Source: an uncultured Actinomycetes bacterium
Lineage (GTDB): Bacteria; Actinomycetota; Actinomycetes; Nanopelagicales; Nanopelagicaceae
Length of the DNA: 6,523 nt
NCBI GenBank assembly: GCA_903898855.1
Contig: CAIUHB010000186.1
Span: 1-6,523, forward strand
Direction: 5' to 3'
A model generated the notes under the pieces. It did not search any database. It worked only from the letters and a program-made list of their open reading frames with translations, and was not told where the DNA came from. The translations under genes were made by a program, and so were the position numbers. Positions 6,260-6,523 of this stretch are shown here, piece by piece; position 1 is the stretch's first letter; the number at the start of each line of letters is the position of its first letter.

Positions 6260-6523
6260 ATGTACGAAATCGCCCTTAGCGTCAATGCCTGCGCCCGCTC
6301 TAATACCCGTGCCGATGTTGCCTGGTTGATTTCAACCTCTGATGCCAATGTTCCGATTGGCAGCCAAGCTATTGCGATTACACCTGGCGGCGGTCGCATC
6401 GGCAATCTCTTGGATTCAGCATTTGATAGTCCACTGATTGAAACAGCGCAACGCAAATTAGCGACTGGGCGAATCATCACTCGCAAAGTAACTGCACTTG
6501 AATCAATACTTTCAAATATCCCA
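6260..6523 (+). CDS. XdhC/CoxI-family protein, N-terminal part (3' end beyond the window)
   Basis: The frame is open from ATG at 6260 through the last base, 88 codons with no stop. An in-frame TGA at 6245-6247 lies just upstream and no other start codon occurs between, so the ATG at 6260 is the earliest possible start. The product begins M-Y-E-I-A-L-S-V, then has D-V-A-W-L-I-S-T-S, P-I-G-S-Q-A-I-A-I-T-P and G-G-G-R-I-G-N-L. This matches the layout of the XdhC/CoxI N-terminal domain: a hydrophobic strand, a Pro-x-G turn, a strand, and a glycine-rich G-x-hydrophobic turn before a helix. Members of this family bind or sulfurate molybdenum cofactor and help insert it into xanthine dehydrogenase or CO dehydrogenase-type hydroxylases. 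No Shine-Dalgarno is visible, so it may be leaderless or depend on upstream translation. The C-terminal Rossmann-like half would lie outside the window. The family call is from pattern memory. Confidence 0.68.
   Translation, partial: MYEIALSVNACARSNTRADVAWLISTSDANVPIGSQAIAITPGGGRIGNLLDSAFDSPLIETAQRKLATGRIITRKVTALESILSNIP

Noticed and set aside
6244..6279. Short frame from the ATG at 6244 (11 codons)
   Set aside because: Too short, overlaps the XdhC-like start in another frame, and shows no sign of selection or a ribosome site.
5665..6486. 273-codon antisense open frame spanning the end of the FN3/Ig gene and the start of the XdhC-like gene
   Set aside because: Its product is low-complexity, partly the reverse reading of the Pro/Thr/Ser linker (G-V-G-D-A repeats). 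It covers two convincing + strand genes and shows no recognisable domain.

Overview
The window looks like chromosomal DNA from a moderate-GC actinobacterium, possibly one of the small-genome freshwater lineages such as Nanopelagicales or Luna-type Microbacteriaceae. This rests on mid-to-high 40s % GC judged by eye, tightly packed same-strand genes, secreted Thr/Ala/Ser-rich beta-domain proteins, and an actinobacterial-looking XdhC-like protein. No rRNA or other taxonomic marker is present, so the placement is inference.

Layout, all on the + strand. (1) Bases 1-3902 are the 3' part of a very large gene whose beginning lies outside the window. It encodes about 1,299 visible residues made of twelve degenerate beta-sandwich units of the carboxypeptidase-regulatory/transthyretin-like type. 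These units are arranged as three higher-order blocks of four units (about 423, 411 and 419 residues), and the tail of a further block is visible upstream. (2) Bases 3902-6217 encode a 771-residue secreted multidomain protein: signal peptide, three fibronectin type III domains, two Cys-paired bacterial Ig-like domains, a Gly/Ser linker, a Cys-paired domain that may resemble one unit of the upstream protein, a Pro/Thr/Ser linker and a C-terminal beta domain. Its ATG overlaps the upstream stop by one base (TAATG), so the two are probably co-transcribed and translationally coupled. (3) After a 42-base gap with no convincing terminator, bases 6260-6523 hold the 5' end of an XdhC/CoxI-family gene that runs off the window.

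The first two genes probably form a cell-surface module: a giant repetitive stalk or adhesin-like protein with a smaller secreted modular partner. Neither visible C-terminus has a sortase motif or membrane anchor, so attachment must come from elsewhere or the proteins are released. The XdhC-like gene belongs to molybdenum-hydroxylase maturation and has no obvious functional link to the surface module. No RNA genes, mobile elements, CRISPR arrays or strong terminators were seen.
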